Below are positions 7,214-14,836 of a stretch of 36,431 nt of DNA, in pieces. This stretch comes from Clostridia bacterium (lineage in GTDB: Bacteria > Bacillota > Clostridia > Christensenellales > CAG-138). The notes beneath the pieces were generated by a model that did no database searches, was not told where the DNA came from, and saw nothing but the letters and a program-made list of their open reading frames with translations. Location of the stretch: positions 23,761 through 60,191 of the forward strand of contig JAUNCT010000014.1 of NCBI GenBank assembly GCA_030526425.1, given 5' to 3'. A program made the translations under genes and the position numbers. Every line of letters starts with the position of its first letter. The stretch's first letter is position 1.

Positions 7214-8926
7214 ATGTCCAAGAAACTGTCGGTTCTGGTCGCACTGATGATGCTGTTCACGCCGGTGATCGGCGCATCGGCGGAAAGCTTTTCCGCGACC
7301 GCACAAGGCTTCCACGGTGAAGTCACCGTAACGCTCGACATCGAAGGTGATACGCTCAAAAACGTCACCATCGATGCCAAAGACGAAACCCCCGCGATCG
7401 GCGGCGCTGCTGCCGAAAAGCTTGCCGAGGCGATGCTCGCTGCGAATTCTGCGGAGGTCGAAGCCGTCACCGGCGCGACCCTGACGAGCAACGCCGTCCT
7501 CACCGCCGCGAAGGAGGCCGTTGCGGCTTCCGGCGCGAAGCTCGTTGCCAACGCATCCGCTTCCGCCGTTGCGGAGCGCGAAGATGAAACGACCGACGTG
7601 CTCGTCATCGGTGCGGGCGGTGCCGGTCTTGCCGCCGCGATCGCCGCAAACGAAGCGGGCGCAAGCGCGATCCTCGTGGAAAAGCTTCCCTTCACGGGCG
7701 GTTGCTCCGCCATGTCCGGCGGTGTCATCACCCGCGGCGCTGTGGAAACCGATGCGCCCGGCTCTATGACGAGCGAAGAGCTCTTCATCTTCCTGATGGA
7801 AACCTCGGAAAACCGTGCGGATGAGACGGTCGTGCGCAAATACATCGACTCCGTCACCGGCACCTGCAACTGGATCTACGACAACATGGTGCAGCACCCC
7901 GAAAACGTCGGTCTGTTCCCGATGATCCCCGAAAACATCGTCTCCCCGTGGCTCCCGGGTCAGGGCAGCGAGATCGTCGGTGACATCGCAGCCTACGCCA
8001 TGGGCAAGAACATCGACATCCGCACCGAAGTCACCGCCACCGAACTGATCTCGGAGAACGGTCGCGTAGTCGGCGCAGTCGTCCGTTACGCGGATGGCGG
8101 TGAGCAGAAGATCTACGCCAAGGGCGGCGTCGTCCTCGCGACCGGAGGCTTCGCTTCCTCCCCCGAAAAGCTGGGCACCTACTCCACCCCCGGTGCGGAC
8201 AAGATCGCTTCCTACGCTTCTGCGGGTACCGTCGGCGACGGTATCGAAATGGCGGAAAAGGTCGGCGCTTCCGTTGCCTTCACCGAGGACTGGGATACCT
8301 GCGGCTCCTTCACGAGCGCGTTCTCCCTTTCCGTCACGGGCTATGACCTCGGCATGCTGCATAAGTACATGCTCATCAACGACGCCGGCGAGCGCTTCGT
8401 GAACGAGGCGAACATCCAGCCGACCATCTACACCGCGATGCGCCACGAGATCGCGAAGGGTCACGAGAACGCGTTCTGGTTCATCGTCGACGACCGCATC
8501 GATGAGAAAACGCAGTGGCTCGCCGAAACGCAGGGTGCCATCCGCGTCGACTCCGTCGAAGCGCTGGCGGAACTCACCGGCGCCCCCGTGGAGAACCTGA
8601 AAGCGACCCTCGAAGCGTACAACGCCGCTGCGAACACCGACAACGACGTGTTCGGCAAACCCGCGCAGTACAACCTCGGTCTCGAAGCGCCCTTCACCGT
8701 GCTGTTCAACCAGCCCATGCGCACCACGACCATCGGCGGTCTGAGCATCACCCCCGAGGCGGAAGTCCTCGGCACCGACGGCACCCCCATCCCGGGTCTC
8801 TACGCCGCGGGTGAAGTCGCGAACAAGAACTTCTACGGCACCATCTACACCTGCGGCACCGCGTTCGGTCACGCCGTTGTTTACGGTCGTATCGCGGGCA
8901 CCAATGCTGCTGCCGCCGCGAAATAA
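7214..8926 (+). CDS. Secreted FMN-binding/FAD-dependent reductase (flavocytochrome c-like)
   Basis: A 570-residue exported flavoprotein. Residues 1-23 are a signal peptide. Residues 26-105 form an FMN-binding domain with TGATLTS (86-92), the motif in which a threonine, probably Thr91, is covalently flavinylated. From residue 127 an FAD-binding reductase domain begins with GAGGAG (133-138) and Glu157. Relatives reduce fumarate, urocanate or similar unsaturated acids as extracellular electron acceptors. There is no haem domain. Substrate residues of fumarate reductases are changed: the NExxTRD segment reads NEANIQP, and the C-terminal NRLGG segment reads YTCGT, so fumarate is unlikely and the acceptor is unknown. 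The start has GGAGG, 9 bases before the ATG. The ORF is open from 7100 but has no other convincing start. Confidence 0.9.
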   Translation: MSKKLSVLVALMMLFTPVIGASAESFSATAQGFHGEVTVTLDIEGDTLKNVTIDAKDETPAIGGAAAEKLAEAMLAANSAEVEAVTGATLTSNAVLTAAKEAVAASGAKLVANASASAVAEREDETTDVLVIGAGGAGLAAAIAANEAGASAILVEKLPFTGGCSAMSGGVITRGAVETDAPGSMTSEELFIFLMETSENRADETVVRKYIDSVTGTCNWIYDNMVQHPENVGLFPMIPENIVSPWLPGQGSEIVGDIAAYAMGKNIDIRTEVTATELISENGRVVGAVVRYADGGEQKIYAKGGVVLATGGFASSPEKLGTYSTPGADKIASYASAGTVGDGIEMAEKVGASVAFTEDWDTCGSFTSAFSLSVTGYDLGMLHKYMLINDAGERFVNEANIQPTIYTAMRHEIAKGHENAFWFIVDDRIDEKTQWLAETQGAIRVDSVEALAELTGAPVENLKATLEAYNAAANTDNDVFGKPAQYNLGLEAPFTVLFNQPMRTTTIGGLSITPEAEVLGTDGTPIPGLYAAGEVANKNFYGTIYTCGTAFGHAVVYGRIAGTNAAAAAK

Positions 8927-8947
8927 ACCGCATTCTTCTTTCCCTCC

Positions 8948-8977
8948 GAAGAGACCGCCCGCGGTCTCTTCTTTTTT
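8948..8977 (+). terminator. Terminator of the flavin reductase gene
   Basis: GAAGAGACCGC/GCGGTCTCTTC with a two-base loop (8948-8971), followed by six T residues. It separates the reductase from the LysR gene. Confidence 0.92.
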
Positions 8978-8980
8978 CGG

Positions 8981-9009
8981 TTGCCATCCCCGGCCGCACA
9001 TGGGATAAT
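8981..9009 (+). promoter_or_regulatory. Promoter of the LysR-family gene
   Basis: TTGCCA (8981-8986), a 17-base spacer and extended -10 TGGGATAAT (9001-9009). The LysR gene therefore has its own promoter. Confidence 0.75.
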
Positions 9010-9033
9010 GACAAAAAACCCGGAGTACCGCCG

Positions 9034-9918
9034 ATGAAAACAGAGTATCTGCAAGCCTTCGTTGCCGCCGCCGAAAAGCAGAGCTTTTCCCTTGCGGGCG
9101 CAGCGCTGTATCTTTCTCAGCCGACGATCAGCCGCTATATCGGCGAGCTCGAAAAGCATCTCGGCACGCCGCTTTTCCTGCGGAACGCGCACACCTGTGA
9201 GCTCACGCCCACCGGCAAACAGGTCTACCTGCACGCCAAGCGCATCCTCAACGAATGCGACGCCATCGACGCGCTGAAACAGACGACGGACCACCGCGAC
9301 GACGTCATCCGCATCGGCTATACCTTCCACGAAATGATGCCGCGCATTTCCGCCGCGATCATGCAGACCGACGCCGGCGCGCGCGGACCCGAGATCTCAC
9401 TGCGTTTCGGAGACGGTTCGGACATTTGCCGCCGTATCCGCGAGGGGCTGCTCGAATGCGGTGTGATGCACCTGCCGAGCGTTCCCCCGGGCAGCGGGCT
9501 CACCATCCGCCTCATCTCCAAATGCGGTATGTGCGTGTATATCCCCGAGACCCACCACCTTGCCGCCCGCAAGGGCGTGAAGCTCGAACAGCTCATCCAC
9601 GAAACGGACGTGCGCACCCAAAACGAAAAGAACTACTACCGCATGACGGACGAGGCGTTCAAGGCGCTGAACCTGCCCGAAACCAAGCACCGCTATGTCG
9701 AGCACGCCGCCGATTGTATGCCCATCGTTCGGTACAAAAACCTCATCTGCTTCACCCCCGCGCTCTACCCCGCGTGGCCCGGCTGCGTGAAGATACCCAT
9801 CGAAGACTGGACCACGGATTTTTCCCTCGTGTTCGTCACGCGCCCCGAACGCGAAACCCCGTACCTCGATGCGCTCTGCCGCGCGCTCCGCACCGCCGCG
9901 CCCCCGGATGCGCGGTGA
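9034..9918 (+). CDS. LysR-family transcriptional regulator
   Basis: A 294-residue protein of typical LysR length. The N-terminal winged helix-turn-helix is plain: YLQAFVAAAEKQSFSLAGAA, then LYLSQPTISRYIGELEKHLG, then LFLRNAHTCELTPTG. The co-inducer domain from about residue 90 is less conserved. CGGAG lies before the ATG. It follows the secreted reductase in the same direction but has its own promoter and a terminator in between. Regulation of the reductase by its substrate is plausible but inferred from position only; many LysR genes are instead divergent from their targets. Confidence 0.92.
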   Translation: MKTEYLQAFVAAAEKQSFSLAGAALYLSQPTISRYIGELEKHLGTPLFLRNAHTCELTPTGKQVYLHAKRILNECDAIDALKQTTDHRDDVIRIGYTFHEMMPRISAAIMQTDAGARGPEISLRFGDGSDICRRIREGLLECGVMHLPSVPPGSGLTIRLISKCGMCVYIPETHHLAARKGVKLEQLIHETDVRTQNEKNYYRMTDEAFKALNLPETKHRYVEHAADCMPIVRYKNLICFTPALYPAWPGCVKIPIEDWTTDFSLVFVTRPERETPYLDALCRALRTAAPPDAR

Positions 9919-9946
9919 CCCATTTCAAATACCCCCGAAAAGCACG

Positions 9947-9971
9947 ACACCCCCGAATTCGGGGGTGTTTT
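9947..9971. terminator. Terminator between convergent genes
   Basis: A perfect 22-base palindrome, ACACCCCCGAA/TTCGGGGGTGT (9947-9968), is followed by T residues on the plus strand. It serves the LysR gene and may also stop the minus-strand dsdA unit. Confidence 0.85.
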
Positions 9972-10013
9972 CGTTTGCGCATATGCACCGTATTTTTTGC
10001 CTGTGGCGCCGTT

Positions 10014-10397
10014 TCAGCCCTCCACCGCATAGCCCGCGGCTTTGAGCGCTTGCGTTGCGCGGGCGAGGTTTTCCGCCTTTACGAGGACGTAATCGGTGTC
10101 GAAGGTGGAGACGGCGAAGATGCCGATCTTCTCGGCGGCGAGCACGGCGGAGATCCCCGCGAGGATGCCCGTGAGCCCGAAATCGAGCTGTCCTTCGATG
10201 CGGAAGCCGCGCCAGCCGTCCTCCCGCGCGGTGGTGTTGCGGGGCGTGCGCTCCGTTGGGCACACGAGGGAAAGCTCCCGGTCGGTGCGCCCGGTGAAGG
10301 TGAATTCCGCCGTGAGGTCGGTTTCCGAATAATCGCGCACCTTGCACACCGTGAACGCGGGCGCAAGCACGGTCAGGGTCAATGCTTCGTGTTCCAT
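10014..10397 (-). CDS. ACT-domain protein (COG3603-like)
   Basis: A 127-residue cytosolic protein that appears to be two small ACT-like halves. Its second half, LTGILAGISAVLAAEKIGIF, then AVSTFDTDYVLVKAENLARA, is characteristic of the COG3603 family. ACT domains bind amino acids and regulate enzymes. It starts 12 bases after the stop of the D-serine ammonia-lyase gene, with its ribosome binding site AAAGGGG overlapping that stop, so the two are co-expressed. A role in sensing serine or a related amino acid is inferred from this pairing. Confidence 0.85.
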   Translation of the reverse strand: MEHEALTLTVLAPAFTVCKVRDYSETDLTAEFTFTGRTDRELSLVCPTERTPRNTTAREDGWRGFRIEGQLDFGLTGILAGISAVLAAEKIGIFAVSTFDTDYVLVKAENLARATQALKAAGYAVEG

Positions 10398-10409
10398 GCC
10401 GTTCCCCTT

Positions 10410-11684
10410 TCAAAGCTCGGCGCGGGCAAGGTACGCCGCGCGCTCCGTTCCGGGCACAAGCCCGCCGCCCGTCGACCAGGCGACGTGGGTGATGTTTTCG
10501 GGGGCGACCCCTTCGGGCAGCTGCCACCCATGCCGCGCCAGCAGTACGGGACCCGCGAGCGACGCGCAGGCGGAAGGCTCGATGAAGGTGCCCTCCGTGC
10601 GGTACAGCAGCCCGAGCAGGCGGTACAGGCGTTCATCCGCCACGGTGTACACGCCCGAGACCATGCGCCCCGCCTTGGAGACGACGAGGGGCGAGGGTCT
10701 GCCGCAGGCGAGCCCGTCCGCTTCGGTGCGCCCGTCGAGCCCGATGTCCTGCACGCAGATATCCGCGCCCTTGCCACTCGAAAGCCCCAAAAGCATGCAG
10801 GGGCAACCCACCGGCTCGGCAAAGAAGCAGTGGGCCGCATCACCGAAGATGCTCTTGAGCCCGTAGGTCACGCCGCCCGGCGCGCCGCCGACCCCGCAGG
10901 GCAGATACACGATGAGCGGATGCGCCGCATCCACCGTGACGCCCGCCGCCGCGAGCTGTTCGGCCAGTTCCTTCGCCGCCGCGGCATAACCCCAAAAAAG
11001 GGTCTCCGAGCGCTCATCGTCGACGAAGTAACGCATCGGGTCGCCCGCACAACTTGCGCGCCCCGCCGAGACCGCCTTGCCGTAATCCCCCGCGTATTCA
11101 ACGACCTTTGCCCCGCGCGCCCGCAGCAGCTCCTTCTTCCACTGCCGCGCGTCGTGCGACATATGCACCACGGCGGTGAAACCCAGCGCGGCGCTCATCG
11201 TGCCGATGGAGAGCCCGAGGTTGCCCGTGGAGCCGACCTCCACCGCATAGCGGGAAAGGAACGCCTGCACTTCGGGCGTGGCGTACGCCGCTGTGGAGGC
11301 ATCCTCCGGCAGGATGCCCGAAGCTTTCACGAGCCGTTCGGCATGGGTCAGCACCTCCGCGATGCCGCCGCGCGCCTTGACCGAGCCCACCACGGGCAGG
11401 CTGTCGTCCCGCTTGAGGAAGAAGCGCCCGGGCAGCGCGAAGCAGCCCTTTTCCGCGAGTGCCCTTGCGAACGCGGGGATCTCATCCAAGGGGGATGCGA
11501 TGCGCCCGCCCTCCGTCATGCCCGGAAACAGCGCCTCGATGCACGGCGCGAAGCGGGCGAACAGATCCCGCGCGGCATCCGCCCCGGGGCAGTCAAAGGG
11601 CGCGCACGGGGCAAGCGCCGGGTTTTGCCACAGCTGTTCTTCTTTGTTGCGCAGGCGTTCGAGTACGCGGTCGGTCGTTTGCAT
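10410..11684 (-). CDS. dsdA: D-serine ammonia-lyase
   Basis: A 424-residue fold-type II PLP enzyme that turns D-serine into pyruvate and ammonia. The PLP lysine is Lys103 in VGSVKARGG, and the phosphate-binding glycine loop is GSTGNLGLSI (151-160). The N-terminal start with the NPALAPCAP segment matches DsdA rather than L-threonine dehydratases. The length is close to the E. coli enzyme (442). The start at 11684 has GGAGG and sits behind an extended -10 promoter; the frame extends upstream to 11840 but has no such support. No D-serine transporter or DsdC-type regulator is adjacent. Roles in detoxifying or feeding on D-serine are both possible. Confidence 0.92.
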   Translation of the reverse strand: MQTTDRVLERLRNKEEQLWQNPALAPCAPFDCPGADAARDLFARFAPCIEALFPGMTEGGRIASPLDEIPAFARALAEKGCFALPGRFFLKRDDSLPVVGSVKARGGIAEVLTHAERLVKASGILPEDASTAAYATPEVQAFLSRYAVEVGSTGNLGLSIGTMSAALGFTAVVHMSHDARQWKKELLRARGAKVVEYAGDYGKAVSAGRASCAGDPMRYFVDDERSETLFWGYAAAAKELAEQLAAAGVTVDAAHPLIVYLPCGVGGAPGGVTYGLKSIFGDAAHCFFAEPVGCPCMLLGLSSGKGADICVQDIGLDGRTEADGLACGRPSPLVVSKAGRMVSGVYTVADERLYRLLGLLYRTEGTFIEPSACASLAGPVLLARHGWQLPEGVAPENITHVAWSTGGGLVPGTERAAYLARAEL

Positions 11685-11715
11685 GGGTTTGTTCCTCCGA
11701 ATCTTTCTGTGGAGC

Positions 11716-11724
11716 ATTATACCA
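11716..11724 (-). promoter_or_regulatory. Extended -10 promoter of dsdA
   Basis: On the minus strand, TGGTATAAT ends about 31 bases before the dsdA ATG. No clear -35 is seen, which is usual for extended -10 promoters. Confidence 0.65.
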
Positions 11725-11759
11725 CGGGGAACGGAAAAGATGCGGAAAGATATGCGAGC

Positions 11760-12480
11760 CGACAGAACGACGCCCACTCTCCGTGCGGAAATCTGCGGAT
11801 CGAATCGCCCGGAAGCAAAAGCTTCGTGCCCCGATGTCATTCGACAAAACCGACGCTTGCGTGTCTCTCCTTCCGTCTGCGCCGTTGCGCAGACTGCGCA
11901 AATACAAGCATTTGCTTAACGACTGTCGCGCCCCGCATCGCTTCGGGATGCGTGGGCAGCCCCTTGCTAGACTCCTGCGCTGCGCTTCGGAGAAGACTGC
12001 GTCTCCAAGGGGAGCCTATGGGCATTGTTTGTTATGCGATACTGAGTTGCATACGTTGCAAGCGATTTCTTTACGCCGAAAAACTCGGAACGGTGCCGCC
12101 CTTGTGTACTTCGAAGACCCTCCGCAGCGAAGCGGAGGAGTAGGGAGGCCGAACATTGCCACAGGCAATGTGGGGCGCGGCAATGGCGCTTGCACCATGA
12201 GAGCGGGGCATTGAGCCACCGGCGAAATGACGTAAAGGGATTCGACCGTTCATGCGCAAGTTGCTTTTCGGAGAAACGTGCCCCGATGTCATTCGGGAAG
12301 TCCGATGCTTCCGTGACACTCCTTCCGTCACGGCGCATTGCATGCGCCGTGCCACCTCCCTCTGCGAAGGAGGCTTTGGGTGCGGCATGTTGCTTGCGTT
12401 GTCTTCAGCCGCAATTGTTTTTTCGCGCATTCCGGCAAAGACGATCGCCGATCCGCTTTACGCGCAATGAAACCATCATC
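11760..12480. repeat. Mosaic hairpin-repeat tract, inverted relative to the array at 34434
   Basis: This stretch has no supportable gene. Two inverted copies of the module GACGGAAGGAG...GAATGACATC lie at 11838-11905 and 12291-12372. A further segment (about 12060-12165: CTCGGAACGGTGCCGCCC, AGTAGGGAGGCCGA) is the reverse complement of 34805-34890. Each module copy keeps constant flanks around a different hairpin (for example CACGGCGCAT/ATGCGCCGTG). Open frames crossing it are not genes. Confidence 0.7.
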
Positions 12481-12495
12481 CTCCCCCGGGCAACG

Positions 12496-12524
12496 AAAAA
12501 AGAGAGCAGATCGCTCTGCTCTCT
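12496..12524 (-). terminator. Terminator of the acidic exported protein gene
   Basis: On the minus strand, AGAGAGCAGA/TCTGCTCTCT with a four-base loop (12501-12524) is followed by a T-run (12496-12500). It begins 16 bases after the stop codon at 12540. Confidence 0.9.
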
Positions 12525-12539
12525 CGGGGTTCGGGAAAT

Positions 12540-13862
12540 TTACTTGTTGATGACGTGGACGATCGCTCTCCAGAGGCGGTTCGCGTTGTCGGCGGCGGCG
12601 GTGAAGCTGTGGCTCATGCCGCGACCCGCGCTGTGGATGGTGCGGCCGCCGTCGGTGGTGTACTGCCACTCGACTTCGTACTCGACGCCCTCGAGTCCTT
12701 CGACGTTCGCGGTCAGGGTGATGGTCTCGCCCTCGGCGACTTCCTCACCGCCGTGGTTGGAGCGGAAGGAAACGACGATGCCTTCGAGCTCATCGCTCTC
12801 GACGACCTTTTCGGTCTCCTCGGCGACTTCCTCGGTGGTCTCGGTTTCTTCGACGACCTCTTCGGTCACGGTCTCTTCGACGACGTCCTCGGCGACTTCC
12901 TCGGTCTCGGTGACTTCGGCGTTCTCCTCGGTCTTCACCTCTTCGGTGACTTCCTCGGTCTCGGCGACCTCTTCGGTGGTTTCGGTCTCTTCAACGACTT
13001 CCTCGGCGACCTCTGCGGTTTCCTCGGTGGTCTCGGCGACTTCAACGGTCTCCTCGGTCTTCGCCTCTTCGGTCACGGTTTCGGTCTCAACGACTTCGGC
13101 GACCTCGGTCTTGGGTTCTTCGGTTGCCGGTGCTTCGACTTCCGCGGTCATGACCGCAGCTTCCGCAGCTGCCTTCTCTTCGGCGGCTTTGGCTTCGGCT
13201 GCTGCCTTTTCCTCGGCTGCCTTGGCTTCCGCGGCGGCCTTCTCTTCGGCTGCCTTCTGCGCCTGATACTTACGGTCGACCTTGTACTTCGCGTGGATCT
13301 CGAGGTCTCTGCGGATCTTCTTCACGCCGTGGTCCCAACCGTCGAACAGCATGCCCTCGGGTACGGGGACGTCCTTCTTGTCGGGAGCGGTCGCACGCTT
13401 GCCGTGCTCGACCATCTGCTCGGAGATGACCTTGTCGCCCGCCATGAAGACGACCTTGTGCATGCGGGGCTTCTTCTCGCCGTCTTCCGCAGGCTCCTCG
13501 TCCTTCTCGTCCTCATCCTCGGAGAGGACTTCGGTTTCCGCCTTCTCGGATTTCTCCGGCTTGGCTTCCTGCTTCGGCTCTTCCGCCGCGGACTCCTCGG
13601 TCTTCGGGGCTTCCGCTTCGGACTCTTCCGCCTTGGGCTCTTCCTTCGCCACGGTCACTTCCTGAACGACCACCTTCGGCTCTTCGCCCTCATCGGCGCG
13701 CTTCACCGGGCGGTTCATTCCGCGGACGACCGTCGTACCGACCTGCTTCACGCTGGCCTGCAGGGCGGCATTCACGCCGTAAACGCCCGCAAGCGCAACG
13801 CCGCCGCAAGCGACGAGCAGCAGTGCGACGCGGCGGATGTTTTTCTTGAGATCTTTGTTCAT
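12540..13862 (-). CDS. Acidic repeat-rich exported protein with InlB-like and Ig-like modules
   Basis: A 440-residue protein anchored or exported by an N-terminal hydrophobic segment (residues 11-33, preceded by KKNIRR). Residues 45-130 are rich in Glu, Lys and Pro. Residues 133-193 resemble an InlB B-repeat (KVVFMAGDKVISEQMVEHGK, then GMLFDGWDHGV and a final AKYK). Residues 200-235 are three exact copies of AEEKAAAEAKA-type repeats, likely helical. Residues 236-350 consist mainly of Glu, Thr and Val, extremely acidic. The C-terminal 85 residues form an Ig-like module (GETITLTANVEG, EWQYTTDGG). A spacer-and-head layout suggests a surface protein, but no LPxTG or other sorting signal is present. 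The promoter is TTGAGC-16-TATAGA at 13946. Confidence 0.85.
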   Translation of the reverse strand: MNKDLKKNIRRVALLLVACGGVALAGVYGVNAALQASVKQVGTTVVRGMNRPVKRADEGEEPKVVVQEVTVAKEEPKAEESEAEAPKTEESAAEEPKQEAKPEKSEKAETEVLSEDEDEKDEEPAEDGEKKPRMHKVVFMAGDKVISEQMVEHGKRATAPDKKDVPVPEGMLFDGWDHGVKKIRRDLEIHAKYKVDRKYQAQKAAEEKAAAEAKAAEEKAAAEAKAAEEKAAAEAAVMTAEVEAPATEEPKTEVAEVVETETVTEEAKTEETVEVAETTEETAEVAEEVVEETETTEEVAETEEVTEEVKTEENAEVTETEEVAEDVVEETVTEEVVEETETTEEVAEETEKVVESDELEGIVVSFRSNHGGEEVAEGETITLTANVEGLEGVEYEVEWQYTTDGGRTIHSAGRGMSHSFTAAADNANRLWRAIVHVINK

Positions 13863-13945
13863 TCGTCAATCCCCCATTTCGGTATTGCTCCGGCGCCCGT
13901 GGGCGACCGGTTCGTTTCAGTTCACGCCCTGTTGAAGGGCTTTCA

Positions 13946-13973
13946 TCTATAAAGAGCTTCCATCCAAGCTCAA
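13946..13973 (-). promoter_or_regulatory. Promoter of the acidic exported protein gene
   Basis: On the minus strand, TTGAGC, a 16-base spacer and TATAGA. The leader of about 75 bases contains a small hairpin, GCCCT/AGGGC. Confidence 0.6.
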
Positions 13974-14033
13974 AAGGTTCAAAATTTTTTCATATATTTT
14001 CCGGAGCCCCGGAAAGAGGCCCCGGAAACGGGG

Positions 14034-14231
14034 TCACTCGCCCAGGAAGGCGTTGATCTCGTCCATGAGCGCATCCGCGTCGATGCCGTGCACCATGCAA
14101 GCCTCTTCGAGGGTCTCGCCGTGCGCCATCGCGCAGCCGAGGCAGTGCATGCCCGCGTTCATGAGGATGGGCGCGATGCCCTCGTTGACGTTGATGATCT
14201 CCATGATCGTCATGTCCTTGCTGACAGCCAT
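14034..14231 (-). CDS. DUF1858 CxxC protein (hybrid-cluster-protein-associated redox disulfide family)
   Basis: A 65-residue cytosolic protein. The family signature is complete: an N-terminal [20 protein letters not shown] segment followed by GMHCLGC with the redox-type pair Cys30/Cys33. Such proteins are often found next to the hybrid cluster protein or other redox enzymes, but no such gene is adjacent here. The start at 14231 has GGAAAGGAA upstream; a longer open frame to 14343 lacks support. It is probably regulated through the large palindrome overlapping its promoter. Confidence 0.88.
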   Translation of the reverse strand: MAVSKDMTIMEIINVNEGIAPILMNAGMHCLGCAMAHGETLEEACMVHGIDADALMDEINAFLGE

Positions 14232-14259
14232 TGGTATGTGATTCCTTTCCTGAAAGATG

Positions 14260-14296
14260 ATTATATCGTCTCGCGTGGCACCGTATACGATGCCAC
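14260..14296 (-). promoter_or_regulatory. Promoter with a 22-base palindromic operator candidate
   Basis: On the minus strand the -10 TATAAT lies at 14260-14265. Ten bases upstream, GTGGCA-n-CGTATACG-n-TGCCAC (14275-14296) is a palindrome with a single mismatched pair, covering the -35 region. Its size and position fit a dimeric repressor or redox regulator; the regulator is not known. Confidence 0.6.
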
Positions 14297-14365
14297 AGTG
14301 AGATTCTACCACAATTTAACGGGTGTTTCAACAGCTTCGGCACGGGTTTGCGCCGATTTCACAAT

Positions 14366-14833
14366 TCAACACTCGGTCTCGAAGCGTTCGCCGCACTGCG
14401 GGCAGGTCACGCGGATGTGCCCCTTGCCGCGCGGCACGCGCAGGCTCTTCGCGCAGTTCGGGCACGCGATGTATTTATACGATACGGGCTCACCCGCAGG
14501 CTCCGCGTGCGCCGTGTGCGCCGCTTTTTCCGTGCGGGTCGTCTTCCCCTTGCGGAAGTGCCCCTTCGGGTCGCGGAAGAATTCCTTCACGCCCGTGAGC
14601 AGCGCGAGAAAGCGGGTGTTCTGCCCCGCCGTGCGCGCCGGGTCCTTCGAAAGCATGCGCAGCGCGAAGCAAACCAGCGCCGCCGTGCCGCCGAGGCTCA
14701 GCACCACCCTTGCCGCGGTGCCGTAGGCGAAGGCTTTCGAAAACAGCAGCGCACCCGCGCCGCCGACCGCCAGCGTTTTGCCCAATTCGTCGAATGCGGG
14801 CGACCCCATGCCGCCCCTGCCGAAACCGAACAC
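14366..14833 (-). CDS. Small membrane protein with C-terminal zinc ribbon
   Basis: A 155-residue protein starting at GTG 14833, which is supported by GGGAGG overlapping the end of the upstream GH13 gene. Two hydrophobic segments lie at about residues 20-37 and 42-60. A basic region follows, then a C-terminal zinc ribbon: CPNC (about 124-127) and CPQC (about 145-148). Such small membrane/zinc-ribbon proteins are common in Clostridia and have no assigned role. The gap of three bases after the GH13 stop indicates translational coupling, though no functional link to glycan breakdown is evident. Confidence 0.8.
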   Translation of the reverse strand: MFGFGRGGMGSPAFDELGKTLAVGGAGALLFSKAFAYGTAARVVLSLGGTAALVCFALRMLSKDPARTAGQNTRFLALLTGVKEFFRDPKGHFRKGKTTRTEKAAHTAHAEPAGEPVSYKYIACPNCAKSLRVPRGKGHIRVTCPQCGERFETEC

Positions 14834-14836
14834 CGC

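Noticed and set aside
9255..12143. Very long open frame on the plus strand (962 codons) across dsdA and the ACT gene
   Set aside because: It is antisense to two well-supported genes, its product is Arg/Pro/His-rich low-complexity sequence, and it has no ribosome binding site. Such frames arise from GC-rich codon use.
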